Translations under genes and position numbers: made by a program | Assembly (NCBI GenBank): GCA_019677205.1 | Contig: JAAMXY010000372.1 | Span: 1-42,997, forward strand | DNA length: 42,997 nt | DNA from: Pinguiococcus pyrenoidosus | Lineage: Eukaryota > Sar > Pinguiophyceae > Pinguiochrysidales > Pinguiochrysidaceae | Direction: 5' to 3' | The notes under the pieces: model-generated | Database searches by the model: none | What the model was told of the DNA's origin: nothing | What the model saw: the letters and a program-made list of their open reading frames with translations, nothing else | In this document: one piece after another, positions 9,201 through 17,918 of the stretch | Numbering within the stretch: position 1 is the stretch's first letter | How the letters are laid out: each line of letters opens with the position of its first letter

Positions 9201-10573
9201 AACTCGTCTTCTGGCGGCCTTGTTCCTTTTGGTGAGGCGCCTCCCTTCGGGGGACTTCCTTCCTCTGGTGAAGGACCTTCCGTCGGAGCATCTCTCTGTG
9301 ACTGCATGATCATCGGAGATGCTCGTAGCCTTGTGCTTCTTTCTGAGGATCCCTCGTCCAGTGCCACCCCACTCTCGTCTGGCAAGGTAGAGGATGCTGC
9401 TTGGGTCCCAAGTGCTTGTAAGCTAGCATCGGATCCGACGGAGCTTGGCCCGTCGTCACCTGTCTGTGGTGCGCTTCCCGTGGACCCCAAAGGGAAAGAC
9501 TCGCGCAGAAGCGAAAGCCCTCGAAGCTCGTAAGAATCTCGTTCACCGGCCCGGGCACCTTCCCTTGATGACGCTTGGCCTTCGTCTGGCAAGTCCGTCG
9601 GTGAGCTGTGGTGTCTCTCTTCGCTCAGCGCCAGGGAGGCCGGCTCGCCCTTCACCCTGAAGACCGCGTGGCCCAAAACTTCTGAAGCAGTCAAGGCTTG
9701 CGCCAAGGCCTGCTTCTCATGCTCGTCTATCTGCTCAATCGTACATGAGTAGGGCCTGTCGACGCCTTCCCTTGTGACAGAGGCTTGAGTGGCTTCGTAG
9801 CTCGTTGCTAAATTCGCCGAGGGGACCTGCAGCAGCGATAATCGATGATGCGCTTCGCCACTCTCCTGAGGACCGGCTCCTCCTTCGTGCGGCGGTAGCT
9901 GAGGGCATACTTCCGGGTCAGTCGGCAGAAGATTCAAAGCAGTCGTACTGAAACTCAATGCCGCGCCAGCGGCTGGCTCTTGTGGTGCTGCGCCACCGAT
10001 ACCTCGTTTTGCCGTCTCAATTGGCACTTCGACTCCCGGTGGGCTCGTCGATGCGTGGACCAGCTGAACGGCGCCGTGGCTCTCCTCGTTGCCCTTCTCC
10101 CCATGCTCAGTCAGATCCATGAACGGGCCTGGGAGAGCTGCTCCGTCGAGCGTTTCGAGCTGCGGTAGCAGCAGCGAAAGGGACTCTCTCGTCACCTGCA
10201 CAGGGTTTCCCTCGAGTCGCAGGGTTCGTAACTTGCGGCAGGCCAGCAGCGGAAGGAGCGAGGACTCCGACGTGATTCGATTCCGGCGCAGGTCGAGGTC
10301 CTCAAGCTGCGAAAGTGCGGAAAGCGGGTAGAGCACCTCAACTTGGTTGTCCGCCAGCGACAGGACGCGAAGACGCGAAAGATGCACCAGACCAGCCAGG
10401 TCGCTTAGGGAATTCTGATTGAGGTTGAGCTTCGTCAAAGAGTCCAGCCGCTGAAGTTCTCCCAGGTCCTTCAGGCCGTTCTCGCTCAGGTTCAATTTTT
10501 GAATGGGCCCATGCTCGACCAGGATCCCCTCCACAAGGGACCGAGAAAGCACACCGACGCCCTCGCGGCTCAT
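6287..10573 (-). CDS. Large leucine-rich-repeat and coiled-coil protein, possibly centrosomal/basal body
   Basis: A single exon runs from the ATG at 10573 to TAG at 6287-6289, 1,428 residues. Upstream in-frame codons exist but contain no ATG. Residues about 24-125 form some five SDS22-type leucine-rich repeats of 22 residues (for example LTKLNLNQNSLSDLAGL and LEDLDLRRNRIT). A disordered acidic Ser/Pro/Gly region follows, then long charged helices rich in Glu, Arg, Lys, Leu and Gln predicted to be coiled coil. The start of the coiled coil, ETLKAIIEMQEK followed by LLQKWRSKVFELL, recalls vertebrate CCHCR1, a centrosome/P-body coiled-coil protein; this is from memory and unverified. Near the C terminus a six-residue GTAPGE repeat occurs four times. 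LRR plus coiled-coil proteins often sit at centrosomes or cilia, but the function here is not established. It lies tail-to-tail with FPPS. Confidence 0.8.
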   Translation of the reverse strand: MSREGVGVLSRSLVEGILVEHGPIQKLNLSENGLKDLGELQRLDSLTKLNLNQNSLSDLAGLVHLSRLRVLSLADNQVEVLYPLSALSQLEDLDLRRNRITSESSLLPLLACRKLRTLRLEGNPVQVTRESLSLLLPQLETLDGAALPGPFMDLTEHGEKGNEESHGAVQLVHASTSPPGVEVPIETAKRGIGGAAPQEPAAGAALSFSTTALNLLPTDPEVCPQLPPHEGGAGPQESGEAHHRLSLLQVPSANLATSYEATQASVTREGVDRPYSCTIEQIDEHEKQALAQALTASEVLGHAVFRVKGEPASLALSEERHHSSPTDLPDEGQASSREGARAGERDSYELRGLSLLRESFPLGSTGSAPQTGDDGPSSVGSDASLQALGTQAASSTLPDESGVALDEGSSERSTRLRASPMIMQSQRDAPTEGPSPEEGSPPKGGASPKGTRPPEDELSEEDLAEASNEVETLKAIIEMQEKVILASQKPRAPSAASPDEAADAVTMLLQKWRSKVFELLMERKVREKHLEKAACRRANTQLEDRCKLLESKERMWIQRVQVLEKEVSSLRSRTKRAKDSQAAADRAAEQLLQQLNQIRQSSVSTARWFHEWAGKHEAQVALEVGKIRNAEERLWRAAGQLNQVKVRLQSRDVRFRNAKAAVETDQRLWRSERRRDECEALESLCTRLLLDAEEADLQNDRAEGSVSRLKTRRLARRLRDILDQEAAKQVDKSVVGASNLAGLGLVAAAAPSIMGFLPECEKMLRSVFIATDREVHRGVTTGVVPLRALVDKFRSTKAVAQLMRGYIGRRAWAEVLEVLERVCRSFHDKQRSNGRQGPRSQGASVSEYTTTWGEFLLLFLPEMSTGRVPSPLDALVALKAQEVCTSRCREPESLKTKSHDVGLEGILLHLSLEDEKSQVLPSSARGADATLALRREESKLVLQHLRKDALIDECLRLSAERSLLLRRLQDDSIWLARREKEILDLSKWQVLDLNLRLEDLKSALARREGEAAAQQERARIGLEVLQRRIEELEAAVDAGSKEAHGLRDQMREEARKAESRRNQFCYDAEERDRKTDAVLNLLRRENAKLQVSLRHAERETARIRDERDLVHEAETDALRAELRAREEDLRQVKKERNAAVQALRVPRGTETKPPEESAAAKGGGQTPFSLSLPLESKYASLQSNVARKDELVDVSMSHPPADQGGQAGGSPPPASERAEAEARQEDDTSGEADAERQGLQSGASGKATDGDAQERVLRPVPVGGTVGGDPVSGPLAFPSSHSTQIDGKLPEELLADVEGSSEGAAFESGLDENEEPSAHYEVSAAVQALAQSPEGVDYAKENSAGTERALVKTRDVKDRNGSCTAMGEGTAPGEGTAPGEGTAPGEGTAPREITGPPEITGGRLQKLETLAKSLLLQREKAVRDGPRR
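6405..6476. repeat. 18-bp tandem repeat inside the LRR/coiled-coil gene, 4 copies
   Basis: The unit ggagctgtgccttcacct occupies 6405-6422, 6423-6440, 6441-6458 and 6459-6476, with one mismatch in the first copy and one in the last. Being a multiple of three it keeps the frame. On the minus strand it encodes the repeated hexapeptide GTAPGE near the C terminus of the protein. Copy-number variation between strains would be expected. Confidence 0.95.
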
Positions 10574-10852
10574 GGCGCACTGGGTGGCAGATGTCTTTGG
10601 AAGGGCGAGAGGCAAGGAAAAGCGGAGGGCGCAGCTGCGGCAACCCTGTTCGCGATGATCCGCATTCAATGGGAAAAAGCGCGGGAAAATCCTCCAAGGA
10701 GCCGCCGTTCATGAACAATTTTACTTTACCTTTATGTAAACAACTACTATAGGATCCAACCGTTGCCCCGCTGCTTGTGCTGCTGCTGCTGCGCTTCGCC
10801 ACACCTGCTCGCTGCGTTGGTCTCCCATCCGGTCTTCTGCTCTTCGATACCA
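10574..10852. promoter_or_regulatory. Divergent promoter region, LRR gene / small membrane protein
   Basis: The 279 bp between start codons has no gene. An AT-rich island at about 10709-10753, including ttttactttacctttatgta, stands out from GC-rich flanks. It is inferred to be a shared bidirectional promoter from layout and composition. Confidence 0.45.
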
Positions 10853-11445
10853 ATGGCGATAGGCTTCGACACCATCGCTGGGGCCGCCGTTGGGGCGGTA
10901 AGCAGATGAGGCACTCGGAAACGGCTAACATCCCTCATCGCGGCATCGTCATGTCTGCAGACGGTCCTGGTGCTTGCTTCAATAGCACCTTTACTCATGT
11001 TGCAAGTGGTAGCAGTCGTGTTGGACGAGCTAGCGGTGATGGAACCGATCAATGATGTGATGAAACCACGTAACGTCCACGAAAATGGCCGGGTCTCGAC
11101 GTGGACTTGTAGTTCAATCTCATCGAATCGTTTCTGCTCTCATGCTTTGTGTAGTGCAAGGAATCTTCCAGGGCGTGCGGAGCTCGCTGAAGAGGGTGAG
11201 TTGAGAGCATGCTTTTTCACGACGGACTTGGAGCTTCTTGCTCATCTGCGGGCTTGGACTAGGTCGGGATCAGCAGAGGCCTTAAGGTCCAGCTCAACCA
11301 CCTCCTCCTGATGGCAATCCTGGTGGCCCTGCTTATCCTCGTTGACAAGCTGGCGGCGGCGTCGCCGGAGGCAGGAGCAGCCTCCTCATCAGGCGGCAAG
11401 CCCAAGTTGGTGCGCAAGCGCCGTCCCAATGAAAAAGCTGAATGA
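10853..11445 (+). CDS. Small four-exon membrane protein, family not recognised
   Basis: Not found as one open frame; it emerges only by splicing. Exons are 10853-10897, 10961-11069, 11155-11195 (or 11113-11195) and 11263-11445, giving 125 or 139 residues. Phases match at every junction (0, 1, 0) and donors and acceptors are canonical. Both acceptors for exon 3 keep the frame, so alternative splicing could add 14 residues. The protein begins MAIGFDTIAGAAVGATVLVL, continues with a long hydrophobic stretch to about residue 40, then an amphipathic basic loop (VRSSLKRVGISRGLK), a second membrane helix (LLLMAILVALLILV) and a Lys/Arg-rich tail ending KRRPNEKAE. It therefore looks like a two-pass membrane protein with a basic C-terminal tail. 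I do not recognise the family. Strand and spacing fit the alternating pattern of its neighbours, which supports it being a real gene. Confidence 0.6.
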
Positions 11446-11608
11446 GGCGCCCGTTTCTGTGCCTTCTCCGCTCGTGCCCAGCTTCATCCCCCAAAGACCA
11501 ATGACCGCATCAAGGTGGGACGGAAGGCTGAGGCAGGGGGTCAAAATCGGACTATTTCTTAAGAAGGGGACCCGATTCGCATCCAGGATCTTTTGGAGAA
11601 GTCGGCGT

Positions 11609-12405
11609 TCAAGCAATCACGCAGCAGCTATTGGTCTTCCGGGCTTGGCGGTAGAACATCTTGCTTTGCATGCTCAGTTCGTCGCTCCTTTCTACAAGAC
11701 GATCCAGTTTCTCGCCTCTCGCTAACAGGTTGTCGATGGTATTGTGCAAAACATCTTTGGTCTCGTCAATTTGCTTTTGAATCTTCACGATGGAGTCCGC
11801 TTCCGCCGGGTCCTGAAATCTAATGATGGCCTCCTGCAGCTGCGGAAAGCTCACTTCCTCCGGGCCCTCCGCGGCCTGCCATCCCGCGACAGTCGCTGTG
11901 AACTGCTCTAGCAAGTCCGTCAAGAGCACGAAGGCCACTCGCCTGGCGGCAGACGGGTCGGAGGTCAGCATCTCCCGAGAGCGTCGGCGGACCCACAAAG
12001 GCACTTACGGTGGGTACTCCATGTCCGCTGTTATTGCTCCAGCGAGTCCGTCGCTCCTCACATACACATGCACGTTGTACCTAACGTGAAGTCATTAGAA
12101 CTCGCGGCGCATCTCGTGCCGCGAAAGCCGCGCGCGTGAACGTACTCTTCGTGTTGAACCGTTTGTCGCTGTCCGGGAGGTGTCCTCTCGACAATGTTCT
12201 TCGCGAAGAATGTCATCATCTCCCGGATGGTTCCGCGTTGGAAGAAGTTGAAATGGCTCAACTCGCTTGCCTGGGTAGAAAGTCCATGAGAACGATCGGA
12301 CTCCGCTCGGAGCAGAAGCATTCAGAGGCGGAGTACCTCTGCAAGCATGAGCGGCGGAATGCCTTCGTCGATCACCCGCAGGACGCTCATGTGAAGGAGA
12401 CGCAT
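11609..12405 (-). CDS. YKT6: R-SNARE YKT6 with longin domain and prenylation motif
   Basis: Four exons read leftwards (12405-12337, 12270-12146, 12080-12009, 11942-11609), with introns of 66, 65 and 66 nt, give 199 residues, essentially the usual length for YKT6. Exon 1 is only 23 codons (MRLLHMSVLRVIDEG). The longin domain continues with SHFNFFQRGTIREMMTFF and VHVYVRSDGLAG. The SNARE motif (about 135-190) contains DETKDVLHNTI and LLARGEKLDRLV, whose Arg164 is the zero-layer residue. The C terminus is CCVIA: Cys195 for palmitoylation and a CVIA CAAX box for farnesylation. YKT6 has no membrane helix and cycles between cytosol and membranes through these lipids, acting in ER-Golgi, endosomal and autophagosomal fusion. 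It lies tail-to-tail with the small membrane protein gene and head-to-head with katanin p80. Confidence 0.95.
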
Positions 12406-12962
12406 CTTTGCCGCGGCTTTTCTCTCTTCTCGCGCCCCCCAATGGAGTTCAAACGTAGACGATGCTTCGCGCGGCGCCGGTCGCTGGGCAGAATATCACG
12501 GAAGCCTACCAAGCGGGAAATCGCGCGAACGTCGCGGATGGCAGAGATTTTGAAATAGTTTACTTCTATAAATATCTTTGGACTAGTGATTCGCCGTTTC
12601 CTGCAGGACAGTTTCATAATTTAGAAATTCATATTTTCCAATAGCAGGCGCCCGAAGAGTCCACAACGTCGACATCCGCCGCACCGATTCGTTGGGCCAG
12701 TACCTTGTGGTAGTGTCAGCTGATCCGATCGTATCGATGTTGGACGCGTTCGAATTCGGCCGGAATCCATGGCTTCGCGCGGCGCGTCGCGTCTCTTTGC
12801 AGCTCCCTGCCCTCTCTAGCCACGCGCAAAGCTCTTGGCGCTTCCCGTGTCCAAGTCTGACACAGCCTCGTGAGCGCTCTGCAGCAGCAGCTGGGGAAAG
12901 CGCCTTGCGATGTGTTTCTAGCGAGATGACTTCCGCGGGCAGCTTAGTTTGAGCACCGAGAG
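12406..12962. promoter_or_regulatory. Divergent promoter region, YKT6 / katanin p80
   Basis: The 557 bp between start codons contains no supported gene. An AT-rich island at about 12545-12645 includes ctataaatatc, a TATA-like run. The remainder is GC-rich. It is inferred to be a shared promoter. Confidence 0.45.
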
Positions 12963-15625
12963 ATGAGCGCGGAGGGTAGCGAAAGCGTCTTTGTGGCCCA
13001 CCATGTTGTGGCTCATGATGGCGAGGTCGTGAGTGCCTCCGTCGGTCCGAAGAGTGCGTCAATCTTTGCAAGCGGCGGCAATGCGGAAGATCGCCGCGTC
13101 AACGTCTGGCGCCTCGGCAGAGAAGCGCCCATCTGGAGCCTTGTTGGCCACTCCAGCAGCGTAGTATGCCTTGGCTTCGATGCAGATGAGAGGCTGCTGG
13201 CCTCTGGGAGCGAGGGCGGCTCGCTCAAGGTCTTCGATCTGTACGAGGGCCGCCTCGCGCGAAGTCTTAAGGGCCACATGAGCACGCTGCACGCCGTTGC
13301 CTACCATCCATACGGGGATTTCATCGCCAGTGGATCGCGGGACACCAATGTCAAAGTCTGGGACGTTCGGCAACGCCAGTGCATTCAGACCTACAAGGGC
13401 CATTCCGCAGATGTGAACTGCGTGGCTTTCTCTCCCGACGGCAAGTGGGTTGCCTCCGGAGGCGCAGATGGCAAGCTCATCCTCTGGGATCTGGTGGGCG
13501 GCAAACAGCTTCAGACGCTTTACTCCCACGGCGAAGACAGCAGTGGAGAGATCGGCAGCATTGACGACATCGCGTTCAACCCGAATGAATTTCTCATCGC
13601 GGCCGCAACGGATGCGAAAGTGCTCAAGCTTTGGGACTTGGAGGCGTTTGATTTGGTGGCCACCGCTCCCAGTGACCCATCCCAGCTGCGCAAGGTTTGC
13701 TTCGATGCTGCAGGAGATGCGGTCTTCGGCGTGGGGGGCTCACAGATCCGGGGCTGGGAATGGGAACCACTCGGAAGCCTCGGGTCTGCCGAAGCCAGGT
13801 GGGGCAACGTGCAGAGCGTCACGGCATCTCAAGAGGACCAGCTGCTCGTCGCCAGCACGATGGGGGCTTCGGTTACGATCTACGGGGTCGACCTCCGGGA
13901 GTTGCACAGGAATCGACATCGACCACTGCCCTCTCTGTCAAGCGCACAGCGCATCAAGACTCCCACCAGCAGCTCGGCGCAGTGTCAGTCAGCTGCGGGG
14001 AATGAGCATCTTGGCCTCGGGGTCGTTGGACAACGAGTGGAGCCAAGGCTGTCGGGCGGTGCGTCGACCGCTGCAGGCAGCCAGGAGTCCCTGGGCGAGG
14101 CGCCGTCCGTCACGAGGGACACCCGTGCGACGCAAGCAACAGGGCCCGCCGAGCCGACTGAGGCAAAGAGCGAGTGGAAGCTTGGCGATAAAGAAGCCGC
14201 CGTGGCAGCGGTGGTAGAAACCCACTCGGCGTCAGGGAAGCACCGCTCTGTCGCCACCGAGATAGGGCAATCGTTCAAAATGCTGAAGCTTGACAACCCT
14301 CCGAAGAAGGATCTCGGCCGAGTTGTTGAGGAAGAGGCAGCCGGGAAGGTTGTCGAGCTGGATGTGGCACGGGACGAGGTGTATGAAAACGAGAGGAAGA
14401 CGGTGCTCGCGCTTGGACATCTCCTTCCTGAAAGCAAATGGAAAGGGAGTCCACGGCAGCGGAAGAAGGGCCTGGAGTACGGCTTTGTGTCTGATCGAGT
14501 GCTGGATGACTCGACCGCGGCCCAAGCCAAAGAAGCGGCAGGCGGCTGTGATGCTTCAGCAAAAGCTCCGAAGAGCGTGGTTGATGGCGTGGCTTCAGAT
14601 AGGATCGTGGACGCTTCTCCCATCGTAGCTCTAGCTCAAAGGCCAGAGTCTAGCCCTGATGGTTCACTGCGCCAGAGTCATGAAGACAGGCTGCTTCGAG
14701 CGTTTTTGAACCCAAAGCCGCGCTCGAATGCCATGTCCGTGTTAAACTATAAGCTTGCAAACCTCAGGTACGTCGGAGCGAAGGTCAGCACAGCTGTGGC
14801 CATGGACTCTCTTCAACTTCCTTTGCTAGACTCTTGCGAACTCATTGGAGTAACCCTTCGGGCGGACCCAACGCTTGCTTCGAGCACCTGCGAGAAGTCT
14901 GCGGCCTGGGGCTTCGCAGTGTTCGCGATGAAGAGGTGAGGCAGCCTGAAGTATCCCGTTGCCCCTGCATCGACTCACACAGGCGTCCTTCAGGTCGCAA
15001 TGGCCCTCTCGGTCACCGCCACTTTCCTGAATAGCATACCGCTTCGAAAATGCAACGGGCTCAAGCTTGGAGATGGCGTGCTTCTGCTCCCCCTCTTGAG
15101 GTACGACGCGGACGCTCGAAAGCGGTGCACAGGAGGGCGCCCCTCACGTGATCGCAGATTGCTTTTGACGCCACCTGCAGTTCCGCGGAGCGTGGGCATC
15201 GAGAAGGAGGGAAGAGCCTCGGCACCGCCTGTGTGGCTCACCGCCGCCGCGAAGACCCTCCTGGACTTGCTCTTGATGTTTGGCGGGATTATCGGAGGTA
15301 GCTCAAGCGCTTCTTGCACCGGTCTCATGTCGCTGATGGTTCTCCTTTTGCGGACCGAAGGGAATCGACGGCTGCCTAGCAGTGGATCGAGGCTTGGGAT
15401 AGACTTTGCCGCGCAGGAGCGGCAGGAGAAGGCGGTAAGGAAGCCTGGGGTTGCAGTTGCCATCGTCCAGCCTTCGCGGAAGTAAGCTTGGCTACGAATC
15501 GTCAGGCGAGCGCCCACGAAGCAATCAAGGAGCTCTGGAGAAGTATTCGGGAGGCTGCGGAGGGGAAAACGCTAAATGAGCCTTTGTCAGAGATTCTTGC
15601 ATCGCTTAGATCCGAGGTATGCTAA
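12963..15625 (+). CDS. KATNB1: Katanin p80 WD40-containing subunit B1
   Basis: Five exons: 12963-14767, 14830-14935, 14994-15100, about 15191-15434 and 15506-15625, about 790 residues. Residues about 10-310 hold six or seven WD40 repeats (for example GSRDTNVKVWDVRQRQCIQTYKGH and SPDGKWVASGGADGKLILWDL, given in part). A low-complexity linker follows. The C-terminal con80 domain is recovered only by splicing: VLNYKLANLRLLRTHW, VLLLPLL, LLDLLLMFGGII and GIDFAAQERQEKAA, then a 39-residue last exon ending LASLRSEVC. The order matches the p80 C-terminal domain that binds the p60 AAA ATPase. Katanin severs microtubules at centrosomes and basal bodies; p80 targets and activates p60. The acceptor near 15190 is uncertain, and 15291-15352 could be a further small in-frame intron. 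Confidence 0.9.
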
Positions 15626-15799
15626 ACTGCTGGAGCGGGGGGAAAGCCGGGCGCCTGCCGCACTTGCTAGACTGACTTCCTGCGAATCGACAGGTTGGGA
15701 AGCTGTAGCCGTCCCGGAAGTTGCTTCGCTGAATGCGCTTGTCCGCTGGCGGTATCCTTTCCCTGGAGGTCGCACGAAACTCGGAACGCGGAGCTGCTT

Positions 15800-17482
15800 C
15801 TACAACATGCCCATGCGAGCCAGGTCCGTGTAGGTCTTCTTGTTCAAGACGTTGCCCTGGGAGTCCTCGTACTCCTCGCCCTTGTCTTGATTCCAAGTCT
15901 CGGCGGACACAGCGGCTTGGAGCTTCCGGTGCAGAGCTTGGGCGTCGGCAATTCTGGTGATGTCGTGGAAGTGCTTCGTGTTCGGGATCCCCAGGCACTT
16001 CATGCCGTACGCATGCCGCTGCTCCCGGAAGTGCCTATCGAACTGCCGCCTTCCTTGATACGTGAAGTTTCCGCAAATCTCACACGTGAATGTCTGCCCC
16101 AATCCGTGCAACTTGTAGAGCCAATACGGAATCGGCTTGCCGTCCCAGCCGAGAGGAAGGTTCTTGGGATTGTAGATCGCTGCATCCATCTCGTCATCCT
16201 CGTTCTCGTCCAGCGCGTCGTTCTCATTCCCGTAGAAGCCGTCCTCCTCGTTCAGCATCTCCGCCTCCTTCTCTTCCACCGTTTGAGTGAGCTTGCGCTC
16301 CAGATGCCGGAGAGTGTTCTCAAACGGATCGGCAAGTGGACCGCGCACGAGAATCTTGATCCGGTACTCCATACACGCCAGCGTCTTCCTCATGTCCCCG
16401 GAGAAGATGTACGGAGCGCCTGCTTCCGCTGCCTTTCCATCTGCACTCGAGCTGGAGGTCAAACCATGACCCATCTCCCGGTCCTTCGAGCCTCCATTCG
16501 TTTGCCCCGCCAGCAAGGCTCCGCGAGCGCCATTTGCACGCTTCGCCTTGATCTTCGCCGGAATCTCTTCCCAGGACTTTCCCTTTGTGGAGAACAGCCT
16601 CTCTGCGCGCTGTGGAAGCGTGCCTCCACATTTCAAGCCCTTCGCCTGCAGAGCCTCTTTCAAACGATCCATCCCCAACGCCATGAGCTCCCCGGCGGAG
16701 TGGTAGGAGGAGAGATCAAGCTCTCTCGGTTGCGTTCCGTTCGCCCCATGCGCATCGTTCTCGTCTCGGTACCAACCAGGCATGTTTCCCCGCTCCCACA
16801 TCGCGTTGAAGTCTTCCATCGCCTGCGCCAACAGCGACTCCAAGTCCACCAGCGGCTGGGTCCGGTCAAAAAAGTCGCAGAGGTATTGATGCAGGTCGCG
16901 CACATAGCTGCGATACTCTGCTTTCTTGTCCTTCTCGTCGACTTGATCAAACTTCCAGAAAACGTCCAAGTAGTCTCCATAGTCGGGGGCCCCGCGGGAG
17001 GTATCGTTCGGATCGTAGAAGCACCGGAGGTTGAGAAAGCGCGCGTGGAAGCTCGTGAGGTCCAGGTACTTTCCATACACTTCCTCCCCCGTGAAGCGGA
17101 CCCCTTCCTTCGGCTCCGCCAGGAGGGCCAGGAGCGCTGCCTCCTTCTGCGCCAGCTGCGCCGCTTCCGCGTTCAGCTGCGGAAACTTGGCGTGGTATTC
17201 CTGCGTCGCTTTGAGCTTGCTGTAGAAGGCGCCCATCATGCTCCCATCCGCTTCCATGCTCTGCTTCTCCGCGAGGAAGGCACCGTCGCCGTCCTGGTAG
17301 ATGGCGAGCGCCGCTGTGGCCGTCTCGCGCATGGCGTCGGCAAGGTTCCGGACATTGTGCTGCTGCCACACCCGCTGCTTCACAGTCCGGGGCTTGGCGT
17401 CCAGTGCGCTCACGATGCCGCCTTCGTAGCGCTCCAGTAGCTCCACAGAGCTGCGCAGCTGCTCCAGGAGAGAGCTGGACAT
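15800..17482 (-). CDS. SF3A3: Splicing factor 3a subunit 3 (SF3a60)
   Basis: One exon from ATG 17482 to TAG at 15800, 560 residues; animal orthologues are about 500. The start MSSSLLEQLRSSVELLERYE matches the family N terminus, and the frame is also open upstream but without another ATG. RHFREQRHAYGMKCLGIPNT marks the C-terminal matrin-type C2H2 zinc finger (CEICGNFTYQG then the two His), the most conserved part of SF3a60, and KHFHDITRIADA follows as in orthologues. A middle SAP-like stretch (LMALGMDRLKEALQAKGLKCGG) and an acidic segment precede it. SF3a60 is part of the SF3a complex of U2 snRNP and is needed for pre-spliceosome assembly at the branch site. It is tail-to-tail with katanin p80, 174 bp between stops. 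Confidence 0.96.
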   Translation of the reverse strand: MSSSLLEQLRSSVELLERYEGGIVSALDAKPRTVKQRVWQQHNVRNLADAMRETATAALAIYQDGDGAFLAEKQSMEADGSMMGAFYSKLKATQEYHAKFPQLNAEAAQLAQKEAALLALLAEPKEGVRFTGEEVYGKYLDLTSFHARFLNLRCFYDPNDTSRGAPDYGDYLDVFWKFDQVDEKDKKAEYRSYVRDLHQYLCDFFDRTQPLVDLESLLAQAMEDFNAMWERGNMPGWYRDENDAHGANGTQPRELDLSSYHSAGELMALGMDRLKEALQAKGLKCGGTLPQRAERLFSTKGKSWEEIPAKIKAKRANGARGALLAGQTNGGSKDREMGHGLTSSSSADGKAAEAGAPYIFSGDMRKTLACMEYRIKILVRGPLADPFENTLRHLERKLTQTVEEKEAEMLNEEDGFYGNENDALDENEDDEMDAAIYNPKNLPLGWDGKPIPYWLYKLHGLGQTFTCEICGNFTYQGRRQFDRHFREQRHAYGMKCLGIPNTKHFHDITRIADAQALHRKLQAAVSAETWNQDKGEEYEDSQGNVLNKKTYTDLARMGML

Positions 17483-17918
17483 GATGGGCTGGCCAGGCCG
17501 CCCGGAAGTCGACGTGAGTGGCCCACAGAGCAGGCGGCCAGCTGAGGTCAGCTGATGACAAAAGGGCGGGAGACTTCGATATCCACGGCTTCCCCTCCAG
17601 AACCGCGGCCGATCTAAAACGGCGTCCCCTACAAAACCGAACAAACGCACCAATCGTAGCTTGATCTGTAATGTTTTGAACTTTTTATTTTTATAGTGAT
17701 GTCTAATAAATCCCATAATTAATTTAAAATAGACAGCAGAAATTGTAAAATTCCAACAGAAGTTGACGGCGACGCCATCTCGGGCGCTTCTTGCCGTGCC
17801 ATTGCAGCCGAATCGTTCGTTCATCGCCGTCCTCAGCACCTTCGAAGGAGCACGCGAAGACTGTGGTGGTTCCCCTGCTCCTCTTCCGTGAGGGTCGAGA
17901 AGCTTGGGCGTTTGTTGA
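17483..17918. promoter_or_regulatory. Divergent promoter region, SF3A3 / THP3-LENG8
   Basis: The 436 bp between start codons contains no gene. It includes one of the strongest AT islands in the window, about 17660-17755 (runs such as ctttttatttttatag and cataattaatttaaaa), flanked by GC-rich DNA. It is inferred to be a shared bidirectional promoter. If the downstream gene starts at 18075 instead, the gap is 592 bp. Confidence 0.5.

Noticed and set aside
15695-17440. 581-codon plus-strand open frame opposite SF3A3
   Set aside because: The minus strand encodes a clear SF3a60 with zinc finger; the plus-strand frame is its shadow and starts at a non-ATG codon.
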